From assembly GCF_900141745.1 (NCBI RefSeq), contig NZ_FSRM01000001.1, forward strand, positions 1,178,001-1,242,000: a stretch of 64,000 nucleotides of DNA. Direction: 5' to 3'. Numbering within the stretch: the stretch's first letter is position 1; every line of letters starts with the position of its first letter. The translations under genes were made by a program, and so were the position numbers. The notes under the pieces are model-generated. The model did not search any database, was not told where the DNA came from, and saw nothing but the letters and a program-made list of their open reading frames with translations. This DNA comes from Paraburkholderia phenazinium. GTDB taxonomy: Bacteria; Pseudomonadota; Gammaproteobacteria; Burkholderiales; Burkholderiaceae. Positions 1 through 9,825 of this stretch are shown here, in pieces.

Positions 1-1169
1 TGAAAGCCGGCCAACATGCAGGCAAGGCCGTGGCGGTGAAGGTGCTGCGCCCGAACATGCTGCCGGTGATCGACTCGGATCTTGCGTTGCTTCGCGATAT
101 CGCCGTATGGGCCGAACGCCTGTGGGCCGACGGCAAGCGTCTGAAACCGCGTGAGGTCGTCGCCGAATTCGACAAATACCTGCACGACGAGCTCGACCTG
201 ATGCGCGAGGCCGCCAACGGCAGCCAGTTGCGTCGCAATTTCGCGGGACTCGATCTGCTGCTGGTACCGGAGATGTACTGGGAGTTCTGCACACCCACCG
301 TGCTGGTGATGGAGCGCATGGTCGGCGTGCCGATCAGTCAGGTGGAAACCCTGCGCGCCGCGGGCGTGGACATCCCGAAGCTGGCTCGCGAAGGCGTCGA
401 AATCTTTTTCACGCAGGTGTTCCGCGACGGCTTTTTCCATGCGGACATGCACCCCGGCAATATCCAGGTCAGTCTCGATCCGGCGCACTTCGGGCGCTAT
501 ATCGCGCTGGACTTTGGCATCATCGGCGCGCTGTCGGACTTCGACAAGAACTACCTCGCTCAGAACTTCCTTGCGTTCTTCAAGCGCGACTACCACCGGG
601 TCGCCACGCTTCACCTCGAGTCGGGCTGGGTGCCGCCCACTACGCGTGTCGAGGAACTCGAAAGCGCAATTCGTGCAGTCTGCGAACCGTACTTCGACCG
701 CGCGCTGAAGGACATTTCGCTGGGTCAGGTGCTGATGCGCCTGTTCTCCACGTCGCGCAGGTTCAATGTCGAGATCCAGCCGCAGCTCGTCCTGTTGCAG
801 AAGACGATGCTGAACGTCGAAGGCCTCGGGCGTTCGCTCGATCCCGAACTCGATTTGTGGAAGACGGCCAAGCCGTATCTCGAACGCTGGATGAATGAGC
901 AGATCGGCCTGCGTGGCTGGCTCGAGCGTTTGAAGATCGAAGCGCCGCAGTGGAGCAAAACGTTGCCGCAACTACCGCGGCTGATCCACCACGTGCTGGC
1001 GGAACGTCACGACAACCAGCGCGGCCCGGGCGACGACACGATTCGCCAGATCCTGCTCGAGCAGAAGCGCACCAACCGGCTGTTGCAAGGCTTGCTGATG
1101 TTCGGTATTGCGGTCGGCATTGGCGCGGTGGTGGCGCGGGCCTGGCTCGCACTAGTTTATGGTGGATAA
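1..1169 (+). CDS. ubiB: UbiB, ubiquinone biosynthesis kinase-like ATPase (5' partial)
   Basis: The reading frame is open from base 3, so the first ~135 residues of a usual ~525-residue protein lie outside the window; about 388 residues are visible. UbiB is an atypical protein-kinase-like ATPase needed for coenzyme Q synthesis at the inner membrane. Visible kinase-like landmarks are the AVKVLRP strand near the window start, the catalytic-loop motif HADMHPGN, and the metal-binding DFG in ALDFGIIG. The C terminus carries a hydrophobic helix (around [16 protein letters not shown]) that fits membrane anchoring. The stop overlaps the next gene by 11 bases, so the two are probably translationally coupled. 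The family call is firm. Confidence 0.95.
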   Translation, partial: KAGQHAGKAVAVKVLRPNMLPVIDSDLALLRDIAVWAERLWADGKRLKPREVVAEFDKYLHDELDLMREAANGSQLRRNFAGLDLLLVPEMYWEFCTPTVLVMERMVGVPISQVETLRAAGVDIPKLAREGVEIFFTQVFRDGFFHADMHPGNIQVSLDPAHFGRYIALDFGIIGALSDFDKNYLAQNFLAFFKRDYHRVATLHLESGWVPPTTRVEELESAIRAVCEPYFDRALKDISLGQVLMRLFSTSRRFNVEIQPQLVLLQKTMLNVEGLGRSLDPELDLWKTAKPYLERWMNEQIGLRGWLERLKIEAPQWSKTLPQLPRLIHHVLAERHDNQRGPGDDTIRQILLEQKRTNRLLQGLLMFGIAVGIGAVVARAWLALVYGG

Positions 1170-1800
1170 AGTGGATCCGTTGAATCCAGCAGGCCCCGAC
1201 TTCGCCACCCGCGATCCGAACTCGCCGGCATTCTGGGATGAACGCTTTGAACGCGGCTTTACGCCATGGGACCAGGCGGGCGTGCAGGCGGCGTTTCAGA
1301 CCTTCGCGACGCGCCATCCCGAAGCCGCAGTGCTGATTCCCGGTTGCGGCAGCGCGTGGGAGGCGCTCTGGCTAGCCCGTCAGGGTCGCCGGGTGCAGGC
1401 GATCGATTTCTCGTCGGCTGCGGTGGCGACTGCGCGCTCACAGCTAGGCGCATACGCAAACGTCGTCGATCAGGCCGATTTCTTCTCCTGGCAGCCGCCC
1501 TTCACCCCAGGCTGGATGTATGAACGCGCATTTCTGTGCGCGTTGCCGAAGGACCGCCGCGCAGATTATGCGCAGCGCATGGCCGAACTTCTGCCGGCGC
1601 AGACTCTGCTGGCCGGCTTCTTCTTTCTGGGCGCGACCCCGAAAGGGCCACCGTTCGGAATCGAGCGCGCCGAACTCGACGCCTTGCTGAATCCGCATTT
1701 CGAACTGATCGAAGACGAGCCCGTCAGCGACTCGATGCCGGTGTTCGCCGGCCGCGAGCGCTGGCTCACCTGGCGCCGCCGCGCCTCGACGAGGACTTGA
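1159..1800 (+). CDS. TPMT-family SAM-dependent methyltransferase
   Basis: This 213-residue protein belongs to the thiopurine S-methyltransferase-like group of class I methyltransferases. The SAM-binding motif I is visible as [12 protein letters not shown] near residues 57-68, followed by an acidic strand end in VQAIDFS. The N-terminal [15 protein letters not shown] segment is typical of the family, where the Trp contributes to the substrate pocket. Its physiological substrate is unknown; family members methylate sulfur, selenium or tellurium compounds. It overlaps the end of ubiB, but an actual role in quinone synthesis is only a guess, since UbiE and UbiG look different. Confidence 0.85.
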   Translation: MVDKVDPLNPAGPDFATRDPNSPAFWDERFERGFTPWDQAGVQAAFQTFATRHPEAAVLIPGCGSAWEALWLARQGRRVQAIDFSSAAVATARSQLGAYANVVDQADFFSWQPPFTPGWMYERAFLCALPKDRRADYAQRMAELLPAQTLLAGFFFLGATPKGPPFGIERAELDALLNPHFELIEDEPVSDSMPVFAGRERWLTWRRRASTRT

Positions 1801-1887
1801 TCCCACGTTGGGCGCCCCAATATGTGCCCGCGGTGGCTGCGTCGGCCGCCCACTCCTGAAAACCGGGGGTGGGAGATTGTTTGCGGC

Positions 1888-1893
1888 TATAAT
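1888..1893 (+). promoter_or_regulatory. Probable -10 box of the FmdB-family gene
   Basis: A perfect TATAAT hexamer lies 45 bases upstream of the ATG at 1939, in the gap after the methyltransferase gene. The -35 position holds no good match, so this is a likely but incomplete sigma-70 promoter. Confidence 0.45.
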
Positions 1894-1938
1894 TCAAGGC
1901 TTTGCAAGCGTTTGCCAGATTAATGTAGGGAAAAGATC

Positions 1939-2316
1939 ATGCCGATCTACGCGTATCGCTGCGAATCATGCGGCTTCGGGAAGGACGTGCTTCAGAAGAT
2001 GAGCGACGCCCCGTTGACGAACTGCCCCGAGTGCGGAAAAGACACATTCCGCAAGCAGGTGACCGCAGCCGGGTTTCAATTGAAGGGTTCGGGCTGGTAT
2101 GTAACCGATTTCCGCGGCGGCAACGGCGCGAAGAGCGCAGCGGCGCCGAGTGGCGCGAGCGGCGACAAGGAAGCCGCGCCCGTGAAGTCCGAGGGCGGCT
2201 CCGCCGACACCGGCTCGTCGGGCGGCTCGACCGAAAGCTCTACCAGCGCCGCAACACCTGCAGCGCCGGCGGCCGCACCGGCTAGCACCAGCGGCAACGG
2301 CTCCGGCAGCGCCTAG
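1939..2316 (+). CDS. FmdB-family zinc-ribbon protein
   Basis: The first ~60 residues form a small zinc ribbon with two CxxC knuckles, CESC and CPEC, and the sequence MPIYAYRCESCG that marks the FmdB/CxxC_CxxC_SSSS family. After GWYVTDFRG the protein turns into a low-complexity tail of Ala, Ser, Gly, Thr and Pro for about 60 residues, probably disordered. The family was named from a putative regulator of a formamidase operon, but its role in most bacteria is unknown. The neighbours (DUF502 protein, aspS) form a common betaproteobacterial arrangement. Confidence 0.85.
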   Translation: MPIYAYRCESCGFGKDVLQKMSDAPLTNCPECGKDTFRKQVTAAGFQLKGSGWYVTDFRGGNGAKSAAAPSGASGDKEAAPVKSEGGSADTGSSGGSTESSTSAATPAAPAAAPASTSGNGSGSA

Positions 2317-2390
2317 CTAGCGTTGCCGCCTCGACGAGGCGGCGCACTCGCCACAACCGGCCCGGCCGGCGTGGCTTTCTGGCGATACAC

Positions 2391-3047
2391 ATGACGACGA
2401 AAAAAGCGACGCTCAAATCGGTGTTCCTGACCGGCCTGCTGGTGCTGGTGCCGTTGGCCATCACGTTGTGGGTGCTCGGTCTGATTATCGGCACGATGGA
2501 TCAGACGCTGCTGTTGCTGCCGGAGTCGTGGCAGCCGGAGCGCGCGCTCGGCTTCCGTCTGCCCGGCCTGGGCGCAGTGCTGACGCTGGCGTTTATCTTC
2601 ATCGTTGGACTGTTGACGCAGAACTTCATCGGGCAGAAGCTCGTGAAGTGGTGGGAGTTGCTGGTCGGCCATATTCCGGTGGTCGGGCCGATCTACACGA
2701 GCGTCAAACAGGTGTCCGATACGTTGCTCTCCAGCAGCGGCAATGCGTTTCGCAAGGCCCTGCTTATCGAGTATCCGCGCAAGGGCTCCTATACGATCGC
2801 GTTCCTGACCGGGATTCCGGGCGGGGACGTGCTCAACCACCTGAAGGAAGATCACGTCAGCGTGTACGTGCCGACTACGCCGAACCCGACGTCCGGCTTC
2901 TTCCTGATGGTGCCGAAGAGCGAAGTGGTCGAACTTGATATGACGGTCGACGCTGCGCTCAAGTACATTGTCTCGATGGGCGTGGTGGCGCCATCCGCGC
3001 CACCGGCGCAGCAGGTGCGCCGCTCCACCATCGAACCGCCGATGTAA
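2391..3047 (+). CDS. DUF502 family inner-membrane protein
   Basis: This 218-residue protein begins with a positively charged MTTKKATLKS followed by a transmembrane helix (VFLTGLLVLVPLAITLWVLG). A second hydrophobic segment lies around GLGAVLTLAFIFIVGLL. The motifs GHIPVVGPIYTSVKQ and TPNPTSGFFLMVP are characteristic of DUF502. The biochemical function is not established. It sits 71 bases upstream of aspS on the same strand, and no terminator is seen in between, so co-transcription is possible. Two hydrophobic segments and a soluble C-terminal part suggest a small bitopic or hairpin membrane protein. Confidence 0.88.
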   Translation: MTTKKATLKSVFLTGLLVLVPLAITLWVLGLIIGTMDQTLLLLPESWQPERALGFRLPGLGAVLTLAFIFIVGLLTQNFIGQKLVKWWELLVGHIPVVGPIYTSVKQVSDTLLSSSGNAFRKALLIEYPRKGSYTIAFLTGIPGGDVLNHLKEDHVSVYVPTTPNPTSGFFLMVPKSEVVELDMTVDAALKYIVSMGVVAPSAPPAQQVRRSTIEPPM

Positions 3048-3118
3048 TGCCGGCGCGCATTGTTTCAGTTTCATGAGCTGCGCGCCGTTCAACTAATGCA
3101 AAACGAAAGACAAACATC

Positions 3119-4918
3119 ATGTCGATGCGATCTGAATACTGCGGTCTGGTGACCGAAGAACTGCTGGGCCAAACCGTGTCGCTGTGTGGCTGGGTGAGCC
3201 GTCGCCGTGACCACGGCGGCGTTATCTTCATCGACCTGCGCGACCGCGAAGGCCTCGTTCAGGTCGTGTGCGACCCCGATCGCGCGGAGATGTTCAAGAC
3301 CGCTGAAGGCGTGCGCAACGAGTTCTGCGTGCAGATCAAGGGCGTCGTGCGTAATCGTCCGGAAGGCACGACCAACGCTGGCCTGAAGAGCGGCAAGATC
3401 GAAGTGCTGTGCCACGAACTGAACGTGCTGAACGCGTCGGTCACGCCGCCGTTCCAGCTCGACGACGACAACCTGTCGGAAACCACGCGTCTCACGCATC
3501 GTGTGCTCGACCTGCGCCGTCCGCAGATGCAGCACAACCTGCGTCTGCGTTACCGTGTTTCGATCGAAGTACGCAAGTATCTGGACTCGCTGGGCTTCAT
3601 CGACATCGAAACGCCGATGCTCACGAAGAGCACGCCCGAAGGCGCGCGCGACTATCTCGTGCCGTCGCGTACCAATGCCGGCCAGTTCTTTGCTCTACCG
3701 CAGTCGCCGCAGCTGTTCAAGCAGCTGCTGATGGTCGCTAACTTCGACCGCTACTACCAGATCGTCAAGTGCTTCCGCGACGAAGACCTGCGCGCCGACC
3801 GTCAGCCGGAATTCACGCAGATCGACTGCGAAACCTCGTTCCTCTCGGAACAGGAAATTCGCGACCTGTTCGAAGCGATGATCCGTCACGTCTTCAAGGT
3901 GACGATCGGCGTTGAACTGGACGAGAAATTCACGGTGATGCAGTACTCGGAAGCCATGCGCCGCTTCGGTTCGGACAAGCCGGACCTGCGCGTGAAGCTC
4001 GAATTCACCGACCTGACCGACGCGGTCAAGGACGTCGATTTCAAGGTGTTCAGCACGCCTGCCAACACCAAGGATGGCCGCGTTGCGGCGCTGCGCGTGC
4101 CGAAGGGCAGCGAGCTTTCGCGTGGCGATATCGACAGCTACACGGAATTCGTGCGCATCTACGGCGCGAAGGGTCTGGCCTGGGTCAAGGTTAACGAAGT
4201 CGCCAAGGGCCGCGACGGTCTGCAAAGCCCGATCGTCAAGAACCTGCACGATGAAGCCATCAAGGCCATCATCGAGCGCACCGGTGCGCAAGACGGCGAC
4301 ATCATTTTCTTCGCGGCGGATCGCGCGAAGGTCGTCAACGACAGCCTCGGCGCACTGCGTCTGAAGATCGGTCATTCCGAATTCGGCAAGGCCAACGGCC
4401 TCGTCGAAACCGGCTGGAAGCCGCTGTGGGTGGTCGACTTCCCGATGTTCGAATACGACGAAGAAGAAAACCGTTACGTCGCCGCGCATCACCCGTTCAC
4501 GAGCCCGAAGGACGAACACCTCGAGTATCTGGAAACGGATCCGGCCCGCTGCCTCGCCAAGGCCTATGACATGGTGTTGAACGGCTGGGAAATCGGCGGC
4601 GGTTCGGTGCGTATTCACCGCGAAGAAGTGCAGAGCAAGGTGTTCCGCGCGCTCAAGATCAATGCGGAAGAAGCACGCGCCAAGTTCGGCTTCCTGCTCG
4701 ATGCGCTGCAATACGGCGCGCCGCCGCATGGTGGTATCGCGTTTGGTCTGGACCGCATCATCACGATGATGGCCGGCGCCGACTCGATCCGCGACGTAAT
4801 CGCGTTCCCGAAGACGCAGCGCGCACAGGACCTGCTCACGCAGGCGCCGAGCGAAGTGGACGAGCGCCAGTTGCGCGAGTTGCACATCCGTCTGCGTCAG
4901 CCGGAAGCGAAGGCGTAA
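3119..4918 (+). CDS. aspS: Aspartyl-tRNA synthetase
   Basis: At 599 residues this is a full-length bacterial-type class IIb AspRS. It has an N-terminal OB-fold anticodon-binding domain (starting [19 protein letters not shown]), class II motif 2 around [19 protein letters not shown], the GAD insertion domain, and motif 3 in [13 protein letters not shown] near the end. It charges tRNA-Asp in the cytoplasm. In Burkholderiaceae this enzyme is often non-discriminating and also charges tRNA-Asn for GatCAB; this cannot be decided from the sequence alone. The gene is followed by a strong intrinsic terminator. Confidence 0.97.
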   Translation: MSMRSEYCGLVTEELLGQTVSLCGWVSRRRDHGGVIFIDLRDREGLVQVVCDPDRAEMFKTAEGVRNEFCVQIKGVVRNRPEGTTNAGLKSGKIEVLCHELNVLNASVTPPFQLDDDNLSETTRLTHRVLDLRRPQMQHNLRLRYRVSIEVRKYLDSLGFIDIETPMLTKSTPEGARDYLVPSRTNAGQFFALPQSPQLFKQLLMVANFDRYYQIVKCFRDEDLRADRQPEFTQIDCETSFLSEQEIRDLFEAMIRHVFKVTIGVELDEKFTVMQYSEAMRRFGSDKPDLRVKLEFTDLTDAVKDVDFKVFSTPANTKDGRVAALRVPKGSELSRGDIDSYTEFVRIYGAKGLAWVKVNEVAKGRDGLQSPIVKNLHDEAIKAIIERTGAQDGDIIFFAADRAKVVNDSLGALRLKIGHSEFGKANGLVETGWKPLWVVDFPMFEYDEEENRYVAAHHPFTSPKDEHLEYLETDPARCLAKAYDMVLNGWEIGGGSVRIHREEVQSKVFRALKINAEEARAKFGFLLDALQYGAPPHGGIAFGLDRIITMMAGADSIRDVIAFPKTQRAQDLLTQAPSEVDERQLRELHIRLRQPEAKA

Positions 4919-4976
4919 GGCTGCATGCTCACTGTCTGAGCGGCTCATCCAGCGGTTCAATGGGCCGCGGTCAAGC

Positions 4977-5016
4977 AAACGAAAAAGGCGCGGCACGCGC
5001 CTTTTTCGTTTTTTGC
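4977..5016 (+). terminator. Rho-independent terminator of aspS
   Basis: A 16-bp perfect stem (4977-4992 with 4996-5011) closes on a 3-base loop, and its GC-rich top half is followed by a T-rich run. The stem has an A tract on its left arm and a T tract on its right arm, so it may also work in reverse. Confidence 0.93.
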
Positions 5017-5106
5017 GTTACAGTCGGAGCAACGGGTGAAACAATAGCCCAGATAAAGCCGTCGACCGACATGTACCGCGCGCAGTACGCGCCTAGTCTT
5101 ATCGCC

Positions 5107-5583
5107 ATGCCGAAACCGCCGAAGATTCCCGAATCCGTACTTGTGGTGATCCATACGCCGGAATTAGATGTGCTGCTCATCGAGCGTGCTGATCGCGCGG
5201 GTTTCTGGCAATCGGTGACGGGCTCGAAAGAAACGCTCGACGAGCCGCTTGCCTCGACCGCTATACGCGAAGTGGCCGAGGAAACCGGTATCGTGATCGG
5301 CAGCTCCGCTGTGCCCCGCGAGGCGTTGTTGGACTGGCAGTATCAGATCGAGTACGAGATTTATCCGGTCTGGCGGCATCGTTACGCCGAGGGCGTGACG
5401 CACAACACCGAACACTGGTTCAGCCTCGAGGTGCCGCAGCGTTGCGAGGTGACGCTCGCGCCGCTCGAGCACACCGCGCACCTCTGGCTGCCGCATGAAG
5501 AAGCCGCAGAGCGCTGCTTCTCCTCGTCGAACGCCGACGCGATCCTGCAGTTGCCGCAGCGCCTGAAAAGGCGGCTCCGATGA
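5107..5583 (+). CDS. nudB: Dihydroneopterin triphosphate diphosphatase (Nudix)
   Basis: This 158-residue Nudix hydrolase fits NudB, which removes pyrophosphate from dihydroneopterin triphosphate in folate synthesis. The start was placed at 5107 (MPKPPKIPESVLVVIHT), where family homology begins; an in-frame ATG at 5071 and earlier starts run back into the terminator. The Nudix box is visible as REVAEETGI, preceded by VTGSKETLDE; one residue is inserted between the Gly and Glu relative to the strict consensus. The gene overlaps the next ATG by four bases (ATGA), indicating coupling to the cardiolipin synthase gene. Confidence 0.88.
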   Translation: MPKPPKIPESVLVVIHTPELDVLLIERADRAGFWQSVTGSKETLDEPLASTAIREVAEETGIVIGSSAVPREALLDWQYQIEYEIYPVWRHRYAEGVTHNTEHWFSLEVPQRCEVTLAPLEHTAHLWLPHEEAAERCFSSSNADAILQLPQRLKRRLR

Positions 5584-6836
5584 CGGCCGGCGGTTCGCGG
5601 CATTTCGAGCGGCTTCGGCAAACCCTGTTCGGTCGTCGTTACTGGTCGAAGTTCCGCTTCACCGCCGGTAACGAAGTCCAACTGTTCCGCTCCGGGGAGG
5701 CGTTTTTTACTTCGTTGATCGCGCGCGTCGATGCGGCGGAGAAAGACGTCGTTCTCGAAACCTACATCTTCTGCAATGACGACGCCGGCCAGGTGGTCAG
5801 TGCCGCGTTGCTGCGCGCCGCCGCCCGCGGCGTGCGTGTGCGCGTGATCACCGACGGCATCGGCACCGCCCGTCTGCCGATTTTCCACGACTGGCCTGAG
5901 CGCGGCATCGAGCATCGGATCTACAACCCGCATCTGTTTGGCCGCTTCGGTTTTTCGCGCACGCATCGCAAGCTGGCCGTGGTCGACGATCAGTTCGCGT
6001 GGTGCGGCGGCATCAATATCGTCGACGACTACGAGAACGACGGTGCGCGTTTGCCGTATCGGCGCTGGGACTTTGCGGTCGAGCTGCAGGGGCCGGTGGT
6101 CGCCGATGTCCGCGAGGCGTTCGAGAGCCAATGGCACCGGATCCGTTTCGGTCACCGTCCGGTCGAAGCGCTGCAGCCCGATTTCACCTTCAAGGACGAC
6201 ACCAGTTCCGGCGCACCGGCCCGCGGCCACAACCGCAGCGCCGATCTGCGCGGCGTTGGCGAACCCGCGGTGGCGTTCGTCGCGCGCGACAACCTGATCA
6301 ACCGCCGCGCCATCGAGAAGGCTTACCTCACCGCGATCGGTCAGGCGCGCACCGAGGTGCTGCTCGCCAATCCCTACTTCATGCCGGGCCGCAAGCTGCG
6401 CCGTGCGCTGGTGTTCGCGGCGCGGCGTGAGGTGGACGTGAAGCTGATCATCGGGAGGAAAGAGTTTGCCGCGCTCGATTACGCAGTGCCTTTCCTGTAC
6501 CGCTCGTTGCTGAAGGCCGGCGTGAAGATCGCCGAATACGAAAAGACGATGCTGCACGGCAAGGTGGCCGTTGTCGATTCGGCCTGGGGTACGGTAGGCT
6601 CATCGAATCTCGACGCGCTGAGTCTTATGCTGAACAACGAGGCCAACGTCGTGCTAGTGCATGACCCGCAAATCAAGGCGTTGCGCGAGGCGATCCTGAC
6701 TGCCTTCGACGAGTCGCGCCGTATCGATATCGAGCACTACGAGGCCCGTCCCGCAGGCGAGCGTGCGCTGAACTGGCTGGCCTACAACACCTACCGCGTC
6801 GTGATGAAACTGCTGACGGTCGGCGGGTACGACTAG
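5580..6836 (+). CDS. clsB: Cardiolipin synthase B-type phospholipase D protein
   Basis: The 418-residue protein has two phospholipase D half-domains. The first HKD motif is in HRKLAVVDDQFAWCGG and the second in HGKVAVVDSAWGTVGSSN. There is no N-terminal transmembrane pair, which separates it from ClsA and fits ClsB. ClsB joins phosphatidyl groups to form cardiolipin on the inner membrane. The start overlaps the nudB stop. The assignment to ClsB rather than ClsC or another PLD-family transferase rests on length, lack of N-terminal helices and overall motif context. Confidence 0.88.
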   Translation: MTAGGSRHFERLRQTLFGRRYWSKFRFTAGNEVQLFRSGEAFFTSLIARVDAAEKDVVLETYIFCNDDAGQVVSAALLRAAARGVRVRVITDGIGTARLPIFHDWPERGIEHRIYNPHLFGRFGFSRTHRKLAVVDDQFAWCGGINIVDDYENDGARLPYRRWDFAVELQGPVVADVREAFESQWHRIRFGHRPVEALQPDFTFKDDTSSGAPARGHNRSADLRGVGEPAVAFVARDNLINRRAIEKAYLTAIGQARTEVLLANPYFMPGRKLRRALVFAARREVDVKLIIGRKEFAALDYAVPFLYRSLLKAGVKIAEYEKTMLHGKVAVVDSAWGTVGSSNLDALSLMLNNEANVVLVHDPQIKALREAILTAFDESRRIDIEHYEARPAGERALNWLAYNTYRVVMKLLTVGGYD

Positions 6837-7201
6837 ACCGGTTTTGCCGCAAGCAAGCTCGGGAACGGATGATGTCATTGCTCGACCGCGATGCTCTGGC
6901 GCTGAATGAATCATGCACGCGGTCGCCCCGAGGCCCAGGGCAAACCCGCCTGCCCGAACGTCCCCTGCGCGTCCATCGCGCCAAATCGCCCCGGGAGTTG
7001 CGACACGCGTCAAACCGGATCGCGCCGACAAGACAAACCCCTCTAAAAAAATCTCCCGCGTCCGATAGACGTATGACGCAAAATTGATGCTCCGGTTAGA
7101 AACCGGTTTCTAATAAAGTCCTTGTTTCGCGGACGGCAGCACTCAATAATAGTACGGCCGTTCGATTTTCTTTCGGTCACATAAGAACGGTAAAAACAGC
7201 T
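6837..7201. other. 365-base intergenic region upstream of the TetR gene
   Basis: This gap between clsB and the TetR regulator holds no supported gene. Its left two thirds are ordinary GC-rich sequence. The right third becomes AT-rich, contains the 18-bp palindrome at 7096-7113, and ends in a likely leader for the regulator. Confidence 0.6.
7096..7113. promoter_or_regulatory. 18-bp palindromic operator (TTAGAAACCGGTTTCTAA)
   Basis: This is a perfect inverted repeat 89 bases upstream of the TetR start codon. Its core GAAAC-CG-GTTTC resembles operators of TetR-type fatty-acid regulators such as PsrA. The position next to a tetR gene and a beta-oxidation cluster makes it a probable autoregulatory and cluster operator; binding itself is inferred. 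Confidence 0.75.
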
Positions 7202-7801
7202 ATGCGAAAAGGCGAACAAACGCGGGTCGCGATTCTCGATGCAGCACTCGATCTGGCAAGCCGCGACGGACTGGAAGGTCTGACGATAGGGCTGCTGGCC
7301 GAGCGCATGCAGATGAGCAAGAGCGGCGTGTTTGCGCACTTCGGGTCGCGCGAGGACTTGCAGGTTGAAGTGGTGCGCGAATATCACCGTCGTTTCGAAG
7401 ACGAGGTGTTTTTCCCGAGTCTGCGTGAGCCGCGCGGCTTGCCGCGTTTGCGCGCAATGATCTCCCGCTGGATTGAGAAGCGCATCCAGGAAGTGACTAC
7501 CGGATGCATCTACATCAGCGGTGCGGTCGAGTATGACGACCGCGCGGACAACCCGGTGCGCGAGCAACTGGTGTCGAGCGTGACGATCTGGCGTGCAGCG
7601 CTCACCCGGGCCATTTCGCAGGCAATGGAAGAAGGGCATCTGCGTGCGGACACGAACCCGCAACTGATGCTGTTCGAACTGTACAGCTTCACGCTCGGCC
7701 TGCATCACGACGCACGCTTCCTGCACTTACCGGATGCAGTGCCTCTGACCTGGGCCGCGCTCGAAAAACTGATTGTTTCGTATCAGAGCGAAAGCCGTTA
7801 G
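7202..7801 (+). CDS. TetR-family regulator of beta-oxidation genes
   Basis: The 199-residue protein has an N-terminal TetR helix-turn-helix (residues ~7-50, with the recognition helix around MSKSGVFAHFGSREDL) and a helical ligand-binding half. Its place directly upstream of acyl-CoA dehydrogenase, hydratase/dehydrogenase and thiolase genes suggests that it senses acyl-CoA and represses the cluster, as known for the PsrA and FadP groups in proteobacteria. The palindrome at 7096-7113 is the likely binding site. The family call is certain; the ligand and the regulon are inferred. Confidence 0.88.
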   Translation: MRKGEQTRVAILDAALDLASRDGLEGLTIGLLAERMQMSKSGVFAHFGSREDLQVEVVREYHRRFEDEVFFPSLREPRGLPRLRAMISRWIEKRIQEVTTGCIYISGAVEYDDRADNPVREQLVSSVTIWRAALTRAISQAMEEGHLRADTNPQLMLFELYSFTLGLHHDARFLHLPDAVPLTWAALEKLIVSYQSESR

Positions 7802-7898
7802 CAGGGCAGCCGGATCCGGCGGATCCAGCGGCGCTGAAAAGGTCCGGACACGGACTGGAGTTGACGGCCTGGCTCCTTGTCAAACTTTGGAGAGAGTC

Positions 7899-9686
7899 AT
7901 GGGACAGTACGCCGCGCCGTTGCGCGACATGCAATTCGTGTTGCACGAGCTGCTTAATGTCGAAGATGAGATCAAGCAGATGCCGAAGCACGCAGATCTC
8001 GATGCCGATACGATCAATGCAGTGCTGGAAGAAGCCGGCAAGTTCTGCTCCGAAGTGCTGTTCCCGCTGAATCAGAGCGGCGACCAGGAAGGCTGCACGT
8101 ACGTCGGCGACGGCGTCGTGACCACGCCGAAGGGTTTCAAGGAAGCTTATAAGCAATATGTCGAGGCTGGCTGGCCGGCACTCGGTTGCGATCCGGAATA
8201 CGGCGGCCAGGGCCTGCCCGCGTTCGTCAACAACGCTCTGTACGAAATGCTTAATTCGGCGAACCAGGCGTGGACGATGTACCCGGGCCTGTCGCACGGC
8301 GCGTATGAATGCCTGCATGCGCATGGCACGCCGGAACTGCAGCAGACGTATCTGCCCAAACTCGTCTCCGGTACGTGGACCGGCACGATGTGTCTGACCG
8401 AGCCGCATTGCGGCACGGATCTCGGCATCCTGCGCACCAAGGCCGAACCGAACGTCGACGGCTCTTACTCGATCAGCGGCACCAAGATTTTCATCTCCAG
8501 CGGCGAACACGACCTCGCGGAGAACATCGTTCATCTGGTGCTCGCGCGTCTGCCGGATGCACCGAACGGTACCAAGGGCATTTCGCTCTTCATCGTACCT
8601 AAGTTCGTGCCGAACGAAGCCGGCGAGCCGGGCGAACGCAATACCGTGAAGTGCGGTTCCATCGAACACAAGATGGGCATCCACGGTAACGCCACCTGCG
8701 TGATCAATCTCGACAACGCCAGGGGCTGGCTGGTCGGCGAGCCGAACAAGGGCTTGAACGCCATGTTCGTGATGATGAACGCCGCGCGTCTGGGCGTCGG
8801 CATGCAGAGCCTTGGGCTGACCGAAATCGGCTATCAGAACTCGCTGACTTACGCGAAAGAGCGTCTGCAGATGCGTTCGCTGACCGGCCCGAAGGCGCCT
8901 GAAAAGGCCGCTGACCCGATCATCGTGCACCCGGACGTGCGCCGCATGCTGCTCACGCAGAAGGCCTACGCCGAAGGCGCGCGCGCTTTCTCGTACTGGT
9001 CCGCGCTGCATATCGACAAGGAACTGTCGCACGCCGAAGAATCGGTGCGCAAGGATGCCGCCGACCTCGTCGCGCTGCTCACGCCGATCCTGAAAGCGTT
9101 CCTCTCGGACAACGCGTTCGAGAGCACCAACCACGCCATGCAGATTTACGGCGGTCACGGCTTCATCGCCGAGTGGGGCATGGAGCAGTACGTGCGCGAC
9201 GCGCGCATCAACATGATCTACGAAGGCACCAACGCGATCCAGTCGCTCGACCTGCTCGGCCGCAAGGTCCTCGGCGACATGGGCGCGAAGATGAAGAAGT
9301 TCGGCAAGCTGGTGACGGAGTTCGTCGAAGCCGAAGGTATCAAGCCGGAAATGCAGGAGTTCGTGAACCCGCTCGCCGACATCGGCGACAAGGTGCAGAA
9401 GCTCACCATGGAAATCGGCATGAAGGCCATGCAGAACCCGGACGAAGTCGGCGCCGCGGCTGTACCGTATCTGCGCACCGTCGGCCATCTGGTGTTCTCG
9501 TACTTCTGGGCCCGCATGGCGCGCATCGCCCTGGACAAGGAAGCGTCCGGCGATCCGTTCTACAAGGCCAAGCTCGCCACCGCGCGCTTCTACTTCGCCA
9601 AGCTGCTGCCGGAAACGGCCATGACGATTCGCCAGGCACGCGCCGGTTCGAAGTCGTTGATGGACGTCGAAGAGTCGCTGTTCTAA
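7899..9686 (+). CDS. Acyl-CoA dehydrogenase (FadE-like, with C-terminal extension)
   Basis: The protein has 595 residues when started at the ATG at 7899, which follows a GGAGAGAG ribosome-binding site; the open frame extends further upstream without homology. It catalyses the FAD-dependent first step of beta-oxidation. Family signatures are MCLTEPHCGTDLG (FAD and substrate contacts), the catalytic Glu region MIYEGTNAIQSLDLLG, and the HAMQIYGGHGFI segment. The extra ~120 residues at the C terminus match the acyl-CoA dehydrogenase C-terminal domain of this long subfamily. It is the first enzyme gene behind the TetR regulator. Confidence 0.93.
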   Translation: MGQYAAPLRDMQFVLHELLNVEDEIKQMPKHADLDADTINAVLEEAGKFCSEVLFPLNQSGDQEGCTYVGDGVVTTPKGFKEAYKQYVEAGWPALGCDPEYGGQGLPAFVNNALYEMLNSANQAWTMYPGLSHGAYECLHAHGTPELQQTYLPKLVSGTWTGTMCLTEPHCGTDLGILRTKAEPNVDGSYSISGTKIFISSGEHDLAENIVHLVLARLPDAPNGTKGISLFIVPKFVPNEAGEPGERNTVKCGSIEHKMGIHGNATCVINLDNARGWLVGEPNKGLNAMFVMMNAARLGVGMQSLGLTEIGYQNSLTYAKERLQMRSLTGPKAPEKAADPIIVHPDVRRMLLTQKAYAEGARAFSYWSALHIDKELSHAEESVRKDAADLVALLTPILKAFLSDNAFESTNHAMQIYGGHGFIAEWGMEQYVRDARINMIYEGTNAIQSLDLLGRKVLGDMGAKMKKFGKLVTEFVEAEGIKPEMQEFVNPLADIGDKVQKLTMEIGMKAMQNPDEVGAAAVPYLRTVGHLVFSYFWARMARIALDKEASGDPFYKAKLATARFYFAKLLPETAMTIRQARAGSKSLMDVEESLF

Positions 9687-9697
9687 AGCCACATCAC

Positions 9698-9734
9698 GGC
9701 AGGGCCGCGCGTGCCTGAAACGCGTGGCCCTGCC
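9698..9734 (+). repeat. GC-rich hairpin between acyl-CoA dehydrogenase and FadB-like genes
   Basis: A 9-bp perfect stem (GGCAGGGCC at 9698-9706 with GGCCCTGCC at 9726-9734) is extended by further pairing of GCGCG with CGCG. No T run follows, so it is more likely an mRNA-processing or stabilising element, or a partial attenuator, than a full terminator. Confidence 0.6.
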
Positions 9735-9825
9735 GCCAGCCACACATTGCGAAGCCCGCGTGCACCGCGCGCGAAACCCACGCAAACATTACGCGACACC
9801 CGCATAACTCCCCCGGAGGAACGAC

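Noticed and set aside
1806..1820. Near-palindrome GTTGGGCGCCCCAA after the methyltransferase gene
   Set aside because: It is short and has no T run, so neither terminator nor operator can be supported.
7689..9785. A 698-codon open frame on the minus strand opposite the acyl-CoA dehydrogenase gene
   Set aside because: It is an antisense shadow produced by high GC content; the peptide is rich in Arg, His and Gln and matches no family.
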